Assembly: GCA_018401465.1 (NCBI GenBank)
Contig: JAGYKE010000005.1
Location: 310,001 to 374,000 of the forward strand
DNA from: Aestuariivita sp.
GTDB lineage: Bacteria > Pseudomonadota > Alphaproteobacteria > Rhodobacterales > Rhodobacteraceae
Direction of reading: 5' to 3'
Length of the DNA stretch: 64,000 nt
Program-made: the position numbers and the translations under genes
The notes under the pieces: model-generated
The model's input: only the letters and a program-made list of their open reading frames with translations
Told to the model about the DNA's origin: nothing
Database searches by the model: none
Shown here: positions 37,467 through 46,524 of the stretch, piece by piece
Layout: each line of letters opens with the position of its first letter
Position numbering within the stretch: the first letter of the stretch is position 1

Positions 37467-38867
37467 TCACTCCGCCGCCTGCAGCTTCGGATAGGCATAC
37501 ATCCGGCTGTAATCCCAATTGGGATCGTCCCAGGCGATCATCTTGCCGGGGTTCAGCAATCCTTTCGGATCGGCCTCCTGCTTGAAGCGCAGCTGCCGGT
37601 CGTCGACCGTCTGCCGGCCCCCTTCCTCCAGCGTGTAGCGGTGCGGGTTGAAGATGAGCGCACCCGCCTCTTCATGCGCGCGGACGATCTCGTCGAGCCG
37701 CTCTTCGGTGGTGAACTTCACCAACGACAGCCCCGCGAAATGCACCTTCCCGCCGTCGCGGATGGCTTCGAGATGCTGCAGCACCTCGGGGCTGAACTTC
37801 GCGCGGATCTCCTCGACCAGCTCGCGGTGGCGGGGGAAGCCGTAGCGCACCTGCAGATAGGTGACCTTCGGGTCCACCTTCAGCGCGCGCAACGTCGTGT
37901 GGTTCCAGCCATACTCGAAAATTTTGCCCGGGTTGCGTTCCCAGGTATCCGCGTCGGAGCGGTAGATGATCTTCGCCTCCGGCACCCGCGCGGTGAAGGT
38001 GAGGAACCCGTCCATCGCGTGCGGTGCCACCATGAGGGCCACGACATTCGTGCCCGGTTCCACATGCGGCTTCACCCGCTGGAAATAGTCATGGGAAATG
38101 GGTGCCTCGAAGACCGTCGCCAGCTTGATCAGGATGCCGTCCTGGTTCGCGACATCCTCGGCGAAGTGCATCGCGGGGGCGAAGTCGTCGAAGGCCACGA
38201 ACAGGTCCACCCAGTCATAGGCCGGGGCGAGCGGCATCTCGACCTCGGTGATGATGCCGTTGGTGCCATAGGCATGGGACACCCGCGCCAGTTCCTCGCC
38301 CGTGAAGTCGAGCACGCGCGGCTCTTCCTCCATCGTCACGACGCGCAGGCGGATGATGTTGCCCAGATCGCGCAACGACCCCCAGGTGACCGACCCGACG
38401 CCACCCGATCCGCCCGCGATGAAGCCGCCGATCGTCGCCGTCGCCCAGGTGGACGAGAACATACGCAATTCCTGCCGCGAATGGGCAATGCACTGCGCGT
38501 CGACGTCCTTGAGGAGCACCCCCGGTTCGCAGATCACGCGGCCCGGGTGGATTTCTTTGACGCGGTCCATCTTGTGCAGGTGCATCACGCAGCCGCCTTC
38601 CAGCGGCATCGCCTGGCCATAGTTCCCAGTTCCCGCCCCCCGCGTCGTCACCGGCACGTCATGGGCATAGCAGACCTTCAGCACCTCGATCACTTCGGCC
38701 TCGGACTTCGGCGAGACGATGAAATCGGCGCTGACATGATCCAGCCGCGATTTCAGCACCGGCGAATACCAGAAGAAATCCCGGCTTTTCGACTTGATGG
38801 CGCTTTCGCTCTTTTCGATGTCGAGATGGGCAAGCGCCTCTTTGGCGGCGGCGACGTTGGGTTTCAT
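37467..38867 (-). CDS. FAD-binding oxidoreductase (GlcD/VAO type)
   Basis: The protein (466 aa) has the PCMH-type FAD-binding domain: TRGAGTGNYGQAMPLEGG (about residue 75) and IGGFIAGGSGGVGSVTWG (about 146) bind FAD. A C-terminal oxidase domain ends with GLLNPGKMIAWDD, typical of glycolate-oxidase-like and lactate-dehydrogenase-like flavoproteins. Its ATG overlaps the amidohydrolase stop (ATGA). The substrate is unknown; context suggests an alpha-hydroxy acid or amine formed after hydrolysis. Confidence 0.9.
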   Translation of the reverse strand: MKPNVAAAKEALAHLDIEKSESAIKSKSRDFFWYSPVLKSRLDHVSADFIVSPKSEAEVIEVLKVCYAHDVPVTTRGAGTGNYGQAMPLEGGCVMHLHKMDRVKEIHPGRVICEPGVLLKDVDAQCIAHSRQELRMFSSTWATATIGGFIAGGSGGVGSVTWGSLRDLGNIIRLRVVTMEEEPRVLDFTGEELARVSHAYGTNGIITEVEMPLAPAYDWVDLFVAFDDFAPAMHFAEDVANQDGILIKLATVFEAPISHDYFQRVKPHVEPGTNVVALMVAPHAMDGFLTFTARVPEAKIIYRSDADTWERNPGKIFEYGWNHTTLRALKVDPKVTYLQVRYGFPRHRELVEEIRAKFSPEVLQHLEAIRDGGKVHFAGLSLVKFTTEERLDEIVRAHEEAGALIFNPHRYTLEEGGRQTVDDRQLRFKQEADPKGLLNPGKMIAWDDPNWDYSRMYAYPKLQAAE

Positions 38868-40129
38868 GCGGTCCTCATCAGGTGGTCGAGTTCGGAATAA
38901 TCGGGCAGCGTGCGGTCGATGGCGCGCCCCTGCCGCAGCACGATCCGGTCGGATTGTGGACGGGAAAACAGCTCGCTCCAGCCCCGCGCGCGGAAGATGA
39001 CCAGATCGGCGGGCGCGCCCGGGGCCAGAGACGGCGCGGCAAAGCCGCAGGCGGCGGCGGGGTTCGAAAGGCAGGCGCGGCTCCAGTCCGCGTCGGAATG
39101 GTCGAGCTGTCCGATCCGCGTCGCCTCGCGCATGACTTCCAGCATGTCCATGTCGCCATAGGCATAGAAGGGATCGCGCGTGTTGTCGGACGCGAAGGAG
39201 ACGTTGATCCCCCGCGCCTTCATCTCGTGCACCAGCGTGATTCCGCGCCCGCGCGGGGTGCGGCCCGCGTGGCGGTCCTGCAGGTAGAGGTTGCACATGG
39301 GCAGGCTCACGATGTTCAGCCCGGCCTTGGAGACGATGTCCAGCGTCTCCATCGCACGCGCCTCGTCCTGCGTGGAGAGCGAACAGCAATGGCCCACCAC
39401 GACGGGCGCGTCGAAGCCCATCTCCAGCGCCACCTCGGCGATGGCGCGCAAGCTTTCCGCGCCCGGATCCATCGTTTCATCCGCGTGGAAATCGGCCGAC
39501 AGGCCCCGCTCCATCGCGAGGCGGAAGAAGACGCGCAGACGCTCGCGCAGGTCGGGGACGGGATAGCTGACCACACCAAGGATGCCGCCATGCCGTGCCA
39601 CCACATCGGCGGTATGGGCAAAGGGACCGTCGGCAGTGACCGCGTCGATGCCGACAAGGCACGAGGCCTGCAGATCGATCCGGCCCGCCCAGTCGTCGCG
39701 CAGGTGGGCGAAGACGGGCCAGCTGATGTCGTCCTGCGGGGCGAGACTGTCGAGATGGGTGCGGATCGCCCGCGTCCCGTGTGCGTAGGCGCAGCGCAGC
39801 GCGAAATCCATCCGGGTGCGCACGTCGTCGGCCGACCAGTTCGCGGCGCGGTCGGCGCCCACGGTGGCCAGCGCGCCGGGGAAGGTGCCGTCAGGATTGG
39901 GCGCGCGGCCCCAGATATGGCCCTTGTCGAGATGGGTGTGCATGTCGACGAAGGCCGGGAACACCATCGCGCCCCCCATGTCGATGGGCGTCCCGCCCTC
40001 TGCCGCGATGCGATCGCCATCCAGCGACAGCGCCGTGCGCACGAGGTCCTCGGGTCGGCCCATGAGCCAACCGGGCACAGTCACGTTTTCGAGCCGCAGC
40101 GGGCCCGCGGGAAGCGTCCGGAAATCCAT
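38864..40129 (-). CDS. Amidohydrolase, cytosine-deaminase-like
   Basis: This 421-residue metal-dependent hydrolase belongs to the cytosine deaminase branch (CodA-like). Metal ligands are seen in FVDMHTHLDKG (HxH, about residue 62), DFHADET (about 214), VVGHCCS (about 249) and FASDNTRDPF (about 310, the catalytic Asp). The ATG at 40129 lies 4 bases after GGGAGG and overlaps the permease stop (TGATG). It probably hydrolyses or deaminates the compound brought in by the adjacent ABC importer. Cytosine itself is not assured. Confidence 0.9.
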   Translation of the reverse strand: MDFRTLPAGPLRLENVTVPGWLMGRPEDLVRTALSLDGDRIAAEGGTPIDMGGAMVFPAFVDMHTHLDKGHIWGRAPNPDGTFPGALATVGADRAANWSADDVRTRMDFALRCAYAHGTRAIRTHLDSLAPQDDISWPVFAHLRDDWAGRIDLQASCLVGIDAVTADGPFAHTADVVARHGGILGVVSYPVPDLRERLRVFFRLAMERGLSADFHADETMDPGAESLRAIAEVALEMGFDAPVVVGHCCSLSTQDEARAMETLDIVSKAGLNIVSLPMCNLYLQDRHAGRTPRGRGITLVHEMKARGINVSFASDNTRDPFYAYGDMDMLEVMREATRIGQLDHSDADWSRACLSNPAAACGFAAPSLAPGAPADLVIFRARGWSELFSRPQSDRIVLRQGRAIDRTLPDYSELDHLMRTA

Positions 40130-40989
40130 CATCCCTCCCGCTTCAGCGCGCTTTCGTGCCATTTGCGCAGGGCAAGATGGCTGATGATGCTCATCACCGC
40201 GAAGATCACCACCCCCATGAGCGAGATCAGGATCAGCGCCGCATAAAGCCGGCCGAAATTGAACCGGTAGGAGGCTTCGAGCAGCGTCGATGCAAGGCCA
40301 AGCCCGGTGCCCGCGCGCCCGATCACGAATTCGGCCACCACCGCCCCGATGAGCGCGAGCCCCCCCGCGATCTTGAGCCCGCCCAGAAAGAACGGAAGCG
40401 CCGACGGCGCCGCGAGGTAGCGCAGGCGCTGCCAGCGCGAGGCACCATAGATCGTGAAGAGATCCTGCAGGTTGTGATCTGCGGATTTGAGCCCGATCGT
40501 CGTGTTCGACAGGATCGGGAAGAAGGCCACGATCCACGCGCACAGAAGTGCGGCGACAAAGGCGCTTTCCACGTAGATCTGCAGAAGCGGCGCGATGGCG
40601 ATGACCGGCGTCACCTGCAGGATCACCGCGTAGGGAAAGAAAGACATTTCCGCCCATTTCGACTGGGTGAAGGCCACCGCCAGCGCGACACCTCCCGCGA
40701 CCGCCATCAGCAGCGCCAGAAGCGTCAGCCGCCCCGTGGTCAGCATCGCAGGCCAAAGCACTGCCCAGTCCGACACCAGCGCCTGGGCGACGCGGACCGG
40801 CCCGGGCAGGATGTAATGCGGCACTTCGGCGATCGTGACGTACAGGTGCCAGGCCAGTACCGACAGCACCAGAACCAGCGACGGCAACGTCCATTTCGCG
40901 ATGCGGTTGATGCGCTCACGCCGGGCGCGCAGCGCCTCTTCGGCGTCGATCACGGGCGCGGCGGGGGCGGAAGGTTCGGCCAGGCTCAT
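40129..40989 (-). CDS. ABC transporter permease (NMT1/THI5-type importer)
   Basis: This 286-residue inner-membrane protein has six hydrophobic segments and the EAA-like loop LPFFLGGLKIAGGLALIGAVVAEF of SsuC/TauC-type permeases. An unusual proline/alanine-rich cytoplasmic N-terminus of about 25 residues precedes the first span. It overlaps the ATPase gene by 4 bases and the amidohydrolase by one. Confidence 0.93.
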   Translation of the reverse strand: MSLAEPSAPAAPVIDAEEALRARRERINRIAKWTLPSLVLVLSVLAWHLYVTIAEVPHYILPGPVRVAQALVSDWAVLWPAMLTTGRLTLLALLMAVAGGVALAVAFTQSKWAEMSFFPYAVILQVTPVIAIAPLLQIYVESAFVAALLCAWIVAFFPILSNTTIGLKSADHNLQDLFTIYGASRWQRLRYLAAPSALPFFLGGLKIAGGLALIGAVVAEFVIGRAGTGLGLASTLLEASYRFNFGRLYAALILISLMGVVIFAVMSIISHLALRKWHESALKREG

Positions 40990-41771
40990 GCGGCAAGCTC
41001 CATCGCCTCGTGAAGCGCGGCCGAAGCGGCGCGGGTGTGGGCGGCATATTCGACCGAGGTGCGGAAATCCTCGTGCCGGGGATAGGGAGTATCAACATGC
41101 AGTTCGCGGATCACGCGGCCCGGCCGCGCGGCCATGACGATGATGCGGTCTGACAGGAACACGCTTTCGAAGACGGAATGGGTGACGAAGACCACGGTGC
41201 AGCCGATCTTGGCCTTCAGTTCCAGCAGATCGTTGTTCAGCTTGAAGCGCGTGATCTCGTCCAGCGCGGCAAAGGGTTCGTCCATCAGGATGAGCCGAGG
41301 CTTGGTCACCATGGCCCGCGCGATCGACACGCGCATCTTCATGCCGCCCGACAATTCGCGGGGGTAGGCATTCTGGAACTTGTCGAGGCCCACGAGGCGC
41401 AGCGCCTCGAGGATGTCGTCCTTCACGGCTCCATAGCTTTGCCCGCGCAGACGGAACGGCAGGAACACGTTCTGCGCCACCGTGGCCCAGGGCATCAGGG
41501 TCGGTTCCTGAAAGACAATCCCCAGATCGCCCTGCCCTTGCCCGCCGGCCCAGCGGATCGTGCCGCTGGTGGGCTGCGAGAGCCCCGCGATCAGCCGCAG
41601 CGCGGTCGACTTGCCGCAGCCCGACGGCCCCAGAAGCGAGATGAAGTCGCCCTGATTGACCTGCAGCGACATGTCCTTCAGCGCGACGACGTTGCCGTTG
41701 AACGTCTTTTCGATATGGCTCATGGAGAGAACCGGCGCGCGATCCTTGAGCGGCAGAGCGGGTGTCGACAT
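40986..41771 (-). CDS. ABC transporter ATP-binding protein
   Basis: This is the ATPase of the importer (261 aa). Walker A is LLGPSGCGKSTALRL (about residue 48), the Q-loop is FQEP, the signature is LSGGMKMRVSIARAM (about 140) and Walker B is LILMDEPFAALD (about 163), followed by VFVTHSV. This matches the SsuB/TauB branch. I chose the ATG at 41771 after GACGAGG; a longer frame is not supported. Confidence 0.94.
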   Translation of the reverse strand: MSTPALPLKDRAPVLSMSHIEKTFNGNVVALKDMSLQVNQGDFISLLGPSGCGKSTALRLIAGLSQPTSGTIRWAGGQGQGDLGIVFQEPTLMPWATVAQNVFLPFRLRGQSYGAVKDDILEALRLVGLDKFQNAYPRELSGGMKMRVSIARAMVTKPRLILMDEPFAALDEITRFKLNNDLLELKAKIGCTVVFVTHSVFESVFLSDRIIVMAARPGRVIRELHVDTPYPRHEDFRTSVEYAAHTRAASAALHEAMELAA

Positions 41772-41840
41772 GCATGCCTCGTCAGAAGAAGGTGGCGCCG
41801 GGCGCATACAGCACACCCCGCCCGGCGCCGGGTCGTTACG

Positions 41841-42854
41841 TCAGTTGGCGGGCTTGAGATCCATGCCCACGCCCTTGCCCACGAACTGTGTCGTGTAGGA
41901 CGCCTTCCAGTCGATGCCGTCCTTGACGACCCCGGTGTCGACCATGAGCTGGTAGAAGTTGCCCACCATGTCGTCGGTCATCACACCGATCCCTTTTTCG
42001 AGCGCGTCACCCGAATCGACGATGCCCCAGGCCTTCATCTTGTCCTTGGCATAGGCGACCTTGTCGGCGGTCATTTCGGGGTTGGCTGCCATGATCAGCG
42101 CATCCGCAGCCGTGCTGTCGTTGTAGAGATAGTTGTACCATCCCTTGATCGAGGCATCGACGAAGCACTGCACCTTCTCGGGATCGTTGACGATGGTGTC
42201 GGCCATCGTCTCGATCGTGGTGGCATAGCTGGCAAAGCCCGCATCCGCGATCAGGAAGACGTTGGGTTCGAATCCGCCTTCCTTGGTGATCAGATAGGGT
42301 TCGGACGACAGGTATCCCTGCATGGCGACGCGCTTGTCGGCCAAAAACGGCGCGGGGTTGAAGGTATAGACCTGACGCTGTTCGGCGGTGAAGCCATGCG
42401 CTTTGATCATCCACTGGTAATAGGACTGAAAGCCGTTGTCGCCGATCAGCAGCGTCAGGTCCTTGAGGTCTTCCCAGGTGTCGGCCTCGCCCGGATGGGC
42501 GACGATGACCTGCGGGTGCTTCTGGAAGATCGCCGCGACGTTGACCACGGGAACGCCTTCCTCGACCGCAGAGAAGGCCTGCAGCAGGTCGCCGCCCATG
42601 TGGAAGTCCATCCGCCCCGCAAGCATCAGCGCACGGTTGTTCACCTGCGGGCCGCCGGGCAGGATTTCCACCTGGAAGCCGCAATCGTTCACGTAGGTGC
42701 CGTCGGCGACCGACTGGTAGAAGCCGCCATGTTCGGCCTGGGCCAGCCAGTTGGTGCCGAAGACGACCGTGTCCTGCGCCTGCGCTGCGGTCGCACCGGC
42801 GGCGGTCGCGATGGCAGCGGCGACGGCGGCGGTAAATTTGGTTCTGGGAGACAT
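41841..42854 (-). CDS. ABC transporter substrate-binding protein (NMT1/THI5-like)
   Basis: This periplasmic binding protein (337 aa) has a signal peptide (residues 1-27, ending TAAQAQD) and the start TVVFGTNWLAQAEHGGFYQSV, typical of NMT1/THI5-like binders. These recognise hydroxymethylpyrimidine, thiamine precursors and related nitrogenous or sulfonate compounds. GGAGGG lies 5 bases before the ATG. It is first in the operon, 69 bases ahead of the ATPase. Confidence 0.93.
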   Translation of the reverse strand: MSPRTKFTAAVAAAIATAAGATAAQAQDTVVFGTNWLAQAEHGGFYQSVADGTYVNDCGFQVEILPGGPQVNNRALMLAGRMDFHMGGDLLQAFSAVEEGVPVVNVAAIFQKHPQVIVAHPGEADTWEDLKDLTLLIGDNGFQSYYQWMIKAHGFTAEQRQVYTFNPAPFLADKRVAMQGYLSSEPYLITKEGGFEPNVFLIADAGFASYATTIETMADTIVNDPEKVQCFVDASIKGWYNYLYNDSTAADALIMAANPEMTADKVAYAKDKMKAWGIVDSGDALEKGIGVMTDDMVGNFYQLMVDTGVVKDGIDWKASYTTQFVGKGVGMDLKPAN

Positions 42855-42985
42855 TCCACCCTCCATGATTCCGGATGCGCCGAGAATTGGGGCGGCGCGC
42901 GCGCCTTGATATAGCGTCGCCCCGATATTGGTCCGGTTCCGGGCGTTATGCCAAGTGCATGCCCAAGAAATAATCGGACACCGGA

Positions 42986-43010
42986 AAACTGCCACCTGTT
43001 TCGGCAGTTT
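42986..43010. promoter_or_regulatory. Inverted repeat between divergent catabolic genes
   Basis: AAACTGCC (42986-42993) and GGCAGTTT (43003-43010) are perfect 8-bp complements with a 9-base spacer. They lie in the 244-base region between the binding-protein gene and the divergent glutamine-synthetase-family gene. It is a good candidate for an operator serving both directions; the regulator is not in the window. Confidence 0.5.
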
Positions 43011-43098
43011 GTGGTCAAAGTCGCCCATAATGGCACGGAAGTGGACCGACGGCGGCGCTTCGGCTATGCGTGGAACGGACAACCTGCAGGGGACGCCC

Positions 43099-44460
43099 AT
43101 GTATCTTGAGCACGCGGAACTGGCGCAATTCCTGAAGGCGAACCCTGATATCGCCTATCTCGACGCCGTTGTGATCGACCTGTGCGGCAATGCCATCGGA
43201 AAGCGGCTTCCGATCGCGCAGGCGGCGAAGATGGTGGCGGGCGGCACGCCGGTCTGCGGCGCGATGCAACTGGTCGACGTGCGCGGCAACACCGCCGATC
43301 CCTTGGGGCATGGCTTTTCCGACGGCGACCCCGACGGCATGGCGCGGCCGCTCTCGGGCACGCTGTCGGTCGTGCCGTGGTCGGGCGGGCGGCATGCGCA
43401 GGTCCTGTGCGAGATGACGCGGGCCACTGACCTGCAGCCCTTCTGGTACGAACCCCGCCGCATCCTGCGGCAGGTCACGGAGCGTTTCGCCGACACCGGG
43501 CTGACCCCGGTTCTGGCGCTGGAGCTGGAATTCTATCTGATCGAGCTCGCCCGCGACGAAGGCGACGCGCCGCTGCCCGCGGCCTCGCCCCTCACGGGCC
43601 GGCGGGAACGGCAGGGACAGGTGCTGTCGCTGACCAAGCTTGACGAATATGCAGGCGTGATCGCCGCGATCCAGGCGGCCTGCGCGGCGCAGAACATCCC
43701 CGCGACGACCGTGATCAGCGAATACGGCCCCGGCCAGTTCGAGGTGAACCTCGACCACCTCTCCGACCCGTTGCGCGCCGCCGATCACGCCGCCCTCCTG
43801 CGCCGTCTGGTGCAGGCCGTGGCGCGGCAGCAGGGCTTCGACGCGACCTTCATGTCGAAACCCTTCCCCGGCCTGTCGGGCAGCGGGCTGCACATTCACC
43901 TGAGCCTTGTCGATGGTGATGGCCGCAACGTCTTTGACCCCGCCCGCCCCGATGGCGAGGCGCTGCTCGGTCAGGCGATCAGCGGGCTGCAAGCCACGAT
44001 GGCCGAGGCGATGGCGGTCTTCGCCCCCAACATCAACGTCTATCGCCGGTTCGAACCCGACGCCTTCACCCCCGTCACCCGCGACTGGGGCGAAAACAAC
44101 CGATCCGTCGCCTTCCGCCTGCCGCCGGTGACCGAAGGTGCGGCGCGGCGGCTGGAACACCGCGTCGCCGGGGCCGAGGCGAACCCCTATCTTGTCACCG
44201 CGATGGTGCTTGCGGGCGTGCATCACGGCCTGACCCACCCGGCCGACCCGGGGCCGAAACATGGCGGCAACGCCGGGTCGGAGGTGGACGACACCCTGCC
44301 CCTCACGCTCTGGGATGCGCTGGCGGCGTGGAAAGGGGCGAAAATCCTGCCGGGTTATGTCGGCGCCGACTACATCGATATGTATCACGCGGTGAAGACG
44401 GCCGAATTCTCCGAATTCATGACCGCGATCTCGCCCCGCGAATACCGCTGGTATCTCTGA
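43099..44460 (+). CDS. Glutamine-synthetase-family ligase (gamma-glutamyl amide type)
   Basis: The protein (453 aa) has the GS beta-grasp N-terminus and the catalytic domain with LALELEFYLI, the EYGPGQFEVNLDH loop, HIHLSLVDGDGRN and GENNRSVAFRLP. It lacks the adenylylation features of GlnA and fits the GlnT/PuuA-like group, which ligates glutamate to an amine. The ATG at 43099 is preceded by AGGGGAC. It diverges from the catabolic operon and may activate an amine released by it. Confidence 0.9.
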   Translation: MYLEHAELAQFLKANPDIAYLDAVVIDLCGNAIGKRLPIAQAAKMVAGGTPVCGAMQLVDVRGNTADPLGHGFSDGDPDGMARPLSGTLSVVPWSGGRHAQVLCEMTRATDLQPFWYEPRRILRQVTERFADTGLTPVLALELEFYLIELARDEGDAPLPAASPLTGRRERQGQVLSLTKLDEYAGVIAAIQAACAAQNIPATTVISEYGPGQFEVNLDHLSDPLRAADHAALLRRLVQAVARQQGFDATFMSKPFPGLSGSGLHIHLSLVDGDGRNVFDPARPDGEALLGQAISGLQATMAEAMAVFAPNINVYRRFEPDAFTPVTRDWGENNRSVAFRLPPVTEGAARRLEHRVAGAEANPYLVTAMVLAGVHHGLTHPADPGPKHGGNAGSEVDDTLPLTLWDALAAWKGAKILPGYVGADYIDMYHAVKTAEFSEFMTAISPREYRWYL

Positions 44461-44526
44461 GACCGACGCGAAGACGGTCCGCACTTGCGGGATGCGCGGG
44501 GTTTCGGGCGCTGCTAGGATCGCGCG

Positions 44527-45429
44527 ATGCAGCGTACCGTCAGGACAAAAGTGCCAGGACGACCGACACAGAACCCTCTCGACGCCCTGCTGCGGGCGCG
44601 CCTGCGCATTCCCGAAGGGGCGGACCGGCGGCTGGCGCTGCTGCGCCACGCGCTCGGGGCTGTCGATGTGATGAACCGGCGGCTCACCGGACAGGCCTTC
44701 TTCGCGCTGCGCGAAGCCGAAGAAGTGTTGATCCATCTGGGCGGACGCACCGGCCCTGCGCTGGTCGAGGCGCTGCTCGACATGAACGGCGGGACCAGTC
44801 TGACCGCCGAAGGGCTTGACCATCTGCCCCGCACCGGCCCCGTGATCATCGCCTCGACCCACCCGATCGGCAGCTTCGACTTCGTCGCCCATGCAGGCGC
44901 CCTGCGCCACCATCGCACCGACCTCAAGGTCGTCGCCAACCGCGAGACAGAGCGCTTCCTTGGCCCCGACCTGACCATTTCGGTCGATCTCGACCGGCGC
45001 GACAAGGTGCTGACGGCGCGGCAGACCTATCTGGGCATGAAGGCCCATCTGGAGGCGGGCGGCGCGCTGATCGTCTTCGGATCGGGCCGGGTGGCGGGCG
45101 AACGCCAGGGGCTTCTGAGCGAACCGCCCTGGAAACCGGGGATCACCCGCATCTCGGCCGCCTGCGGCGTGCCCGTCGTGCCCGCCAGCCCCGACATGCG
45201 CAATTCGCACCACTACTACCGCACCCGCCGCCTTGCGCGGCTGCTCAGCGGCGGCAACGACGACTTCGGCCGCACCGTCGCCTCGCTGCGCTATGTGTCG
45301 GAACTGCTGGCGAAACTGGGCGGCAGCTACCGGCTGCACTATGGCCCGCCCACGCCCCCGGGCACACCGCCCGAGAGGCTGCAGTCGCTTGCCGAAGAGC
45401 TGGTTCCGGGGCTCTACAGGCGGGGGTAA
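44527..45429 (+). CDS. Lysophospholipid acyltransferase-like protein
   Basis: The 300-residue protein has the acyltransferase motif I in the variant form STHPIGSFDF (about residue 116, H-x5-D), seen in haemolysin-like acyltransferases (HPxGGxDG), and a later IVFGSGRVAGE that fits the phosphate-binding motif. No signal peptide is visible. The acyl acceptor is unknown; ornithine-lipid or glycerolipid synthesis is possible. It is the last clearly core gene before the accessory block. Confidence 0.75.
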   Translation: MQRTVRTKVPGRPTQNPLDALLRARLRIPEGADRRLALLRHALGAVDVMNRRLTGQAFFALREAEEVLIHLGGRTGPALVEALLDMNGGTSLTAEGLDHLPRTGPVIIASTHPIGSFDFVAHAGALRHHRTDLKVVANRETERFLGPDLTISVDLDRRDKVLTARQTYLGMKAHLEAGGALIVFGSGRVAGERQGLLSEPPWKPGITRISAACGVPVVPASPDMRNSHHYYRTRRLARLLSGGNDDFGRTVASLRYVSELLAKLGGSYRLHYGPPTPPGTPPERLQSLAEELVPGLYRRG

Positions 45430-45450
45430 ACCGGGTATAGTAAGGCGTTT

Positions 45451-45472
45451 GGTAATGAGTTCGGTAATGAGT
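45451..45472 (+). repeat. Tandem 10-mer GGTAATGAGT x2
   Basis: GGTAATGAGT occurs at 45451-45460 and again at 45463-45472, directly before the ATG of the restriction-methyltransferase gene. It could be an operator (as in controller-regulated restriction systems) or a chance tandem. There is no C-protein gene nearby. Confidence 0.5.
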
Positions 45473-45473
45473 A

Positions 45474-46514
45474 ATGTCGCAGATACTGATCAATGCGTAT
45501 CTATCTGAATTAGATCGCATCAAACGTGTATCGGGATCGCTTTCCGAACAGGTTATCAGCGAAGCCTTCAAGGACCTGCTCAAGGCATGGTCCCGTCAGC
45601 AGGGCCTCGTTTTCCTTGCCCAACAGGGCCTGACCAGCAACCAGAAGACATCCATCCGCCCCGACGGCACCATCCTGCACGATCTGCGCGTGCCGCTGGG
45701 CTACTGGGAGGCGAAGGACACCTCCGACGATCTCGACACCGAAATCGACAAGAAGTTCCGCAAGGGCTATCCGCAGGACAACATCATCTTCGAGAACTCG
45801 GAAACCGCCGTCCTGATCCAGAACCGGGTCGAGGTCATGCGCTGCTCCATGACCGACACGCGGGAACTCGAGCGTCTGCTGACCCTTTTCTTCGGCTATG
45901 AACGGCCCGAAATCGCTGAATTCCGCCGCGCCGTCGCGCAGTTCCAGACCGACCTGCCCGCCATCCTCGACGCGCTGCGCGACCGCATCGACACCGCCTA
46001 TCAGACCAACGCGACGTTCAAGGCGACCGCAGACACCTTCCTTGCCCACGCCAAGGAAACGATCAACCCCACGCTGACCGAAGCCGATGTGCGCGAAATG
46101 CTGATCCAGCACATCCTGACCGAGGACATCTTCACCCAGGTCTTCAACGATGGGCAGTATCACCGCGAGAACAACATCGCGAAGGAACTGTCGAGGCTCG
46201 AGGACGCCTTCTTGAACGGCGCGGTGAAGCGCGAGACGCTGAAGGCGATGCAGCCCTATTACGCCGCCATCCGCGCCAACGCCGCCCAGATCAGGAGCCA
46301 TGCGGAAAAGCAGACCTTCCTCAAGGCGATCTACGAGGGCTTCTACAAGGTCTACAACCCCAAGGCCGCCGACCGGCTGGGCGTGGTCTATACCCCGAAC
46401 GAGATCGTGCGCTTCATGATCGAAGGGGCCGACTGGCTGTGCCACAAGCACTTCGGCCGCAACCTGATCGACCACGGGGTCGAGATGAACCGCGCCGGGT
46501 TTGCCGGAGGCTGA
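45474..46514 (+). pseudogene. Type IIG/ISP-like restriction-methyltransferase, 3' part lost
   Basis: The N-terminal nuclease domain is intact: LGYWEAKD (ExK of a PD-(D/E)xK site, about residue 76) with GYPQDNIIFENS. It is followed by a helical spacer and by methyltransferase motif X (LGVVYTPNEIVRFMIEGADWL, about 308). The adenine-methyltransferase core that should follow (motif I and NPPY) is missing because an IS3-family element begins at 46486; the last 9 codons and stop lie inside the element. The product may still be a nuclease but cannot methylate. The target sequence is unknown. Confidence 0.85.
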
Positions 46515-46524
46515 TTTCGGTTAG

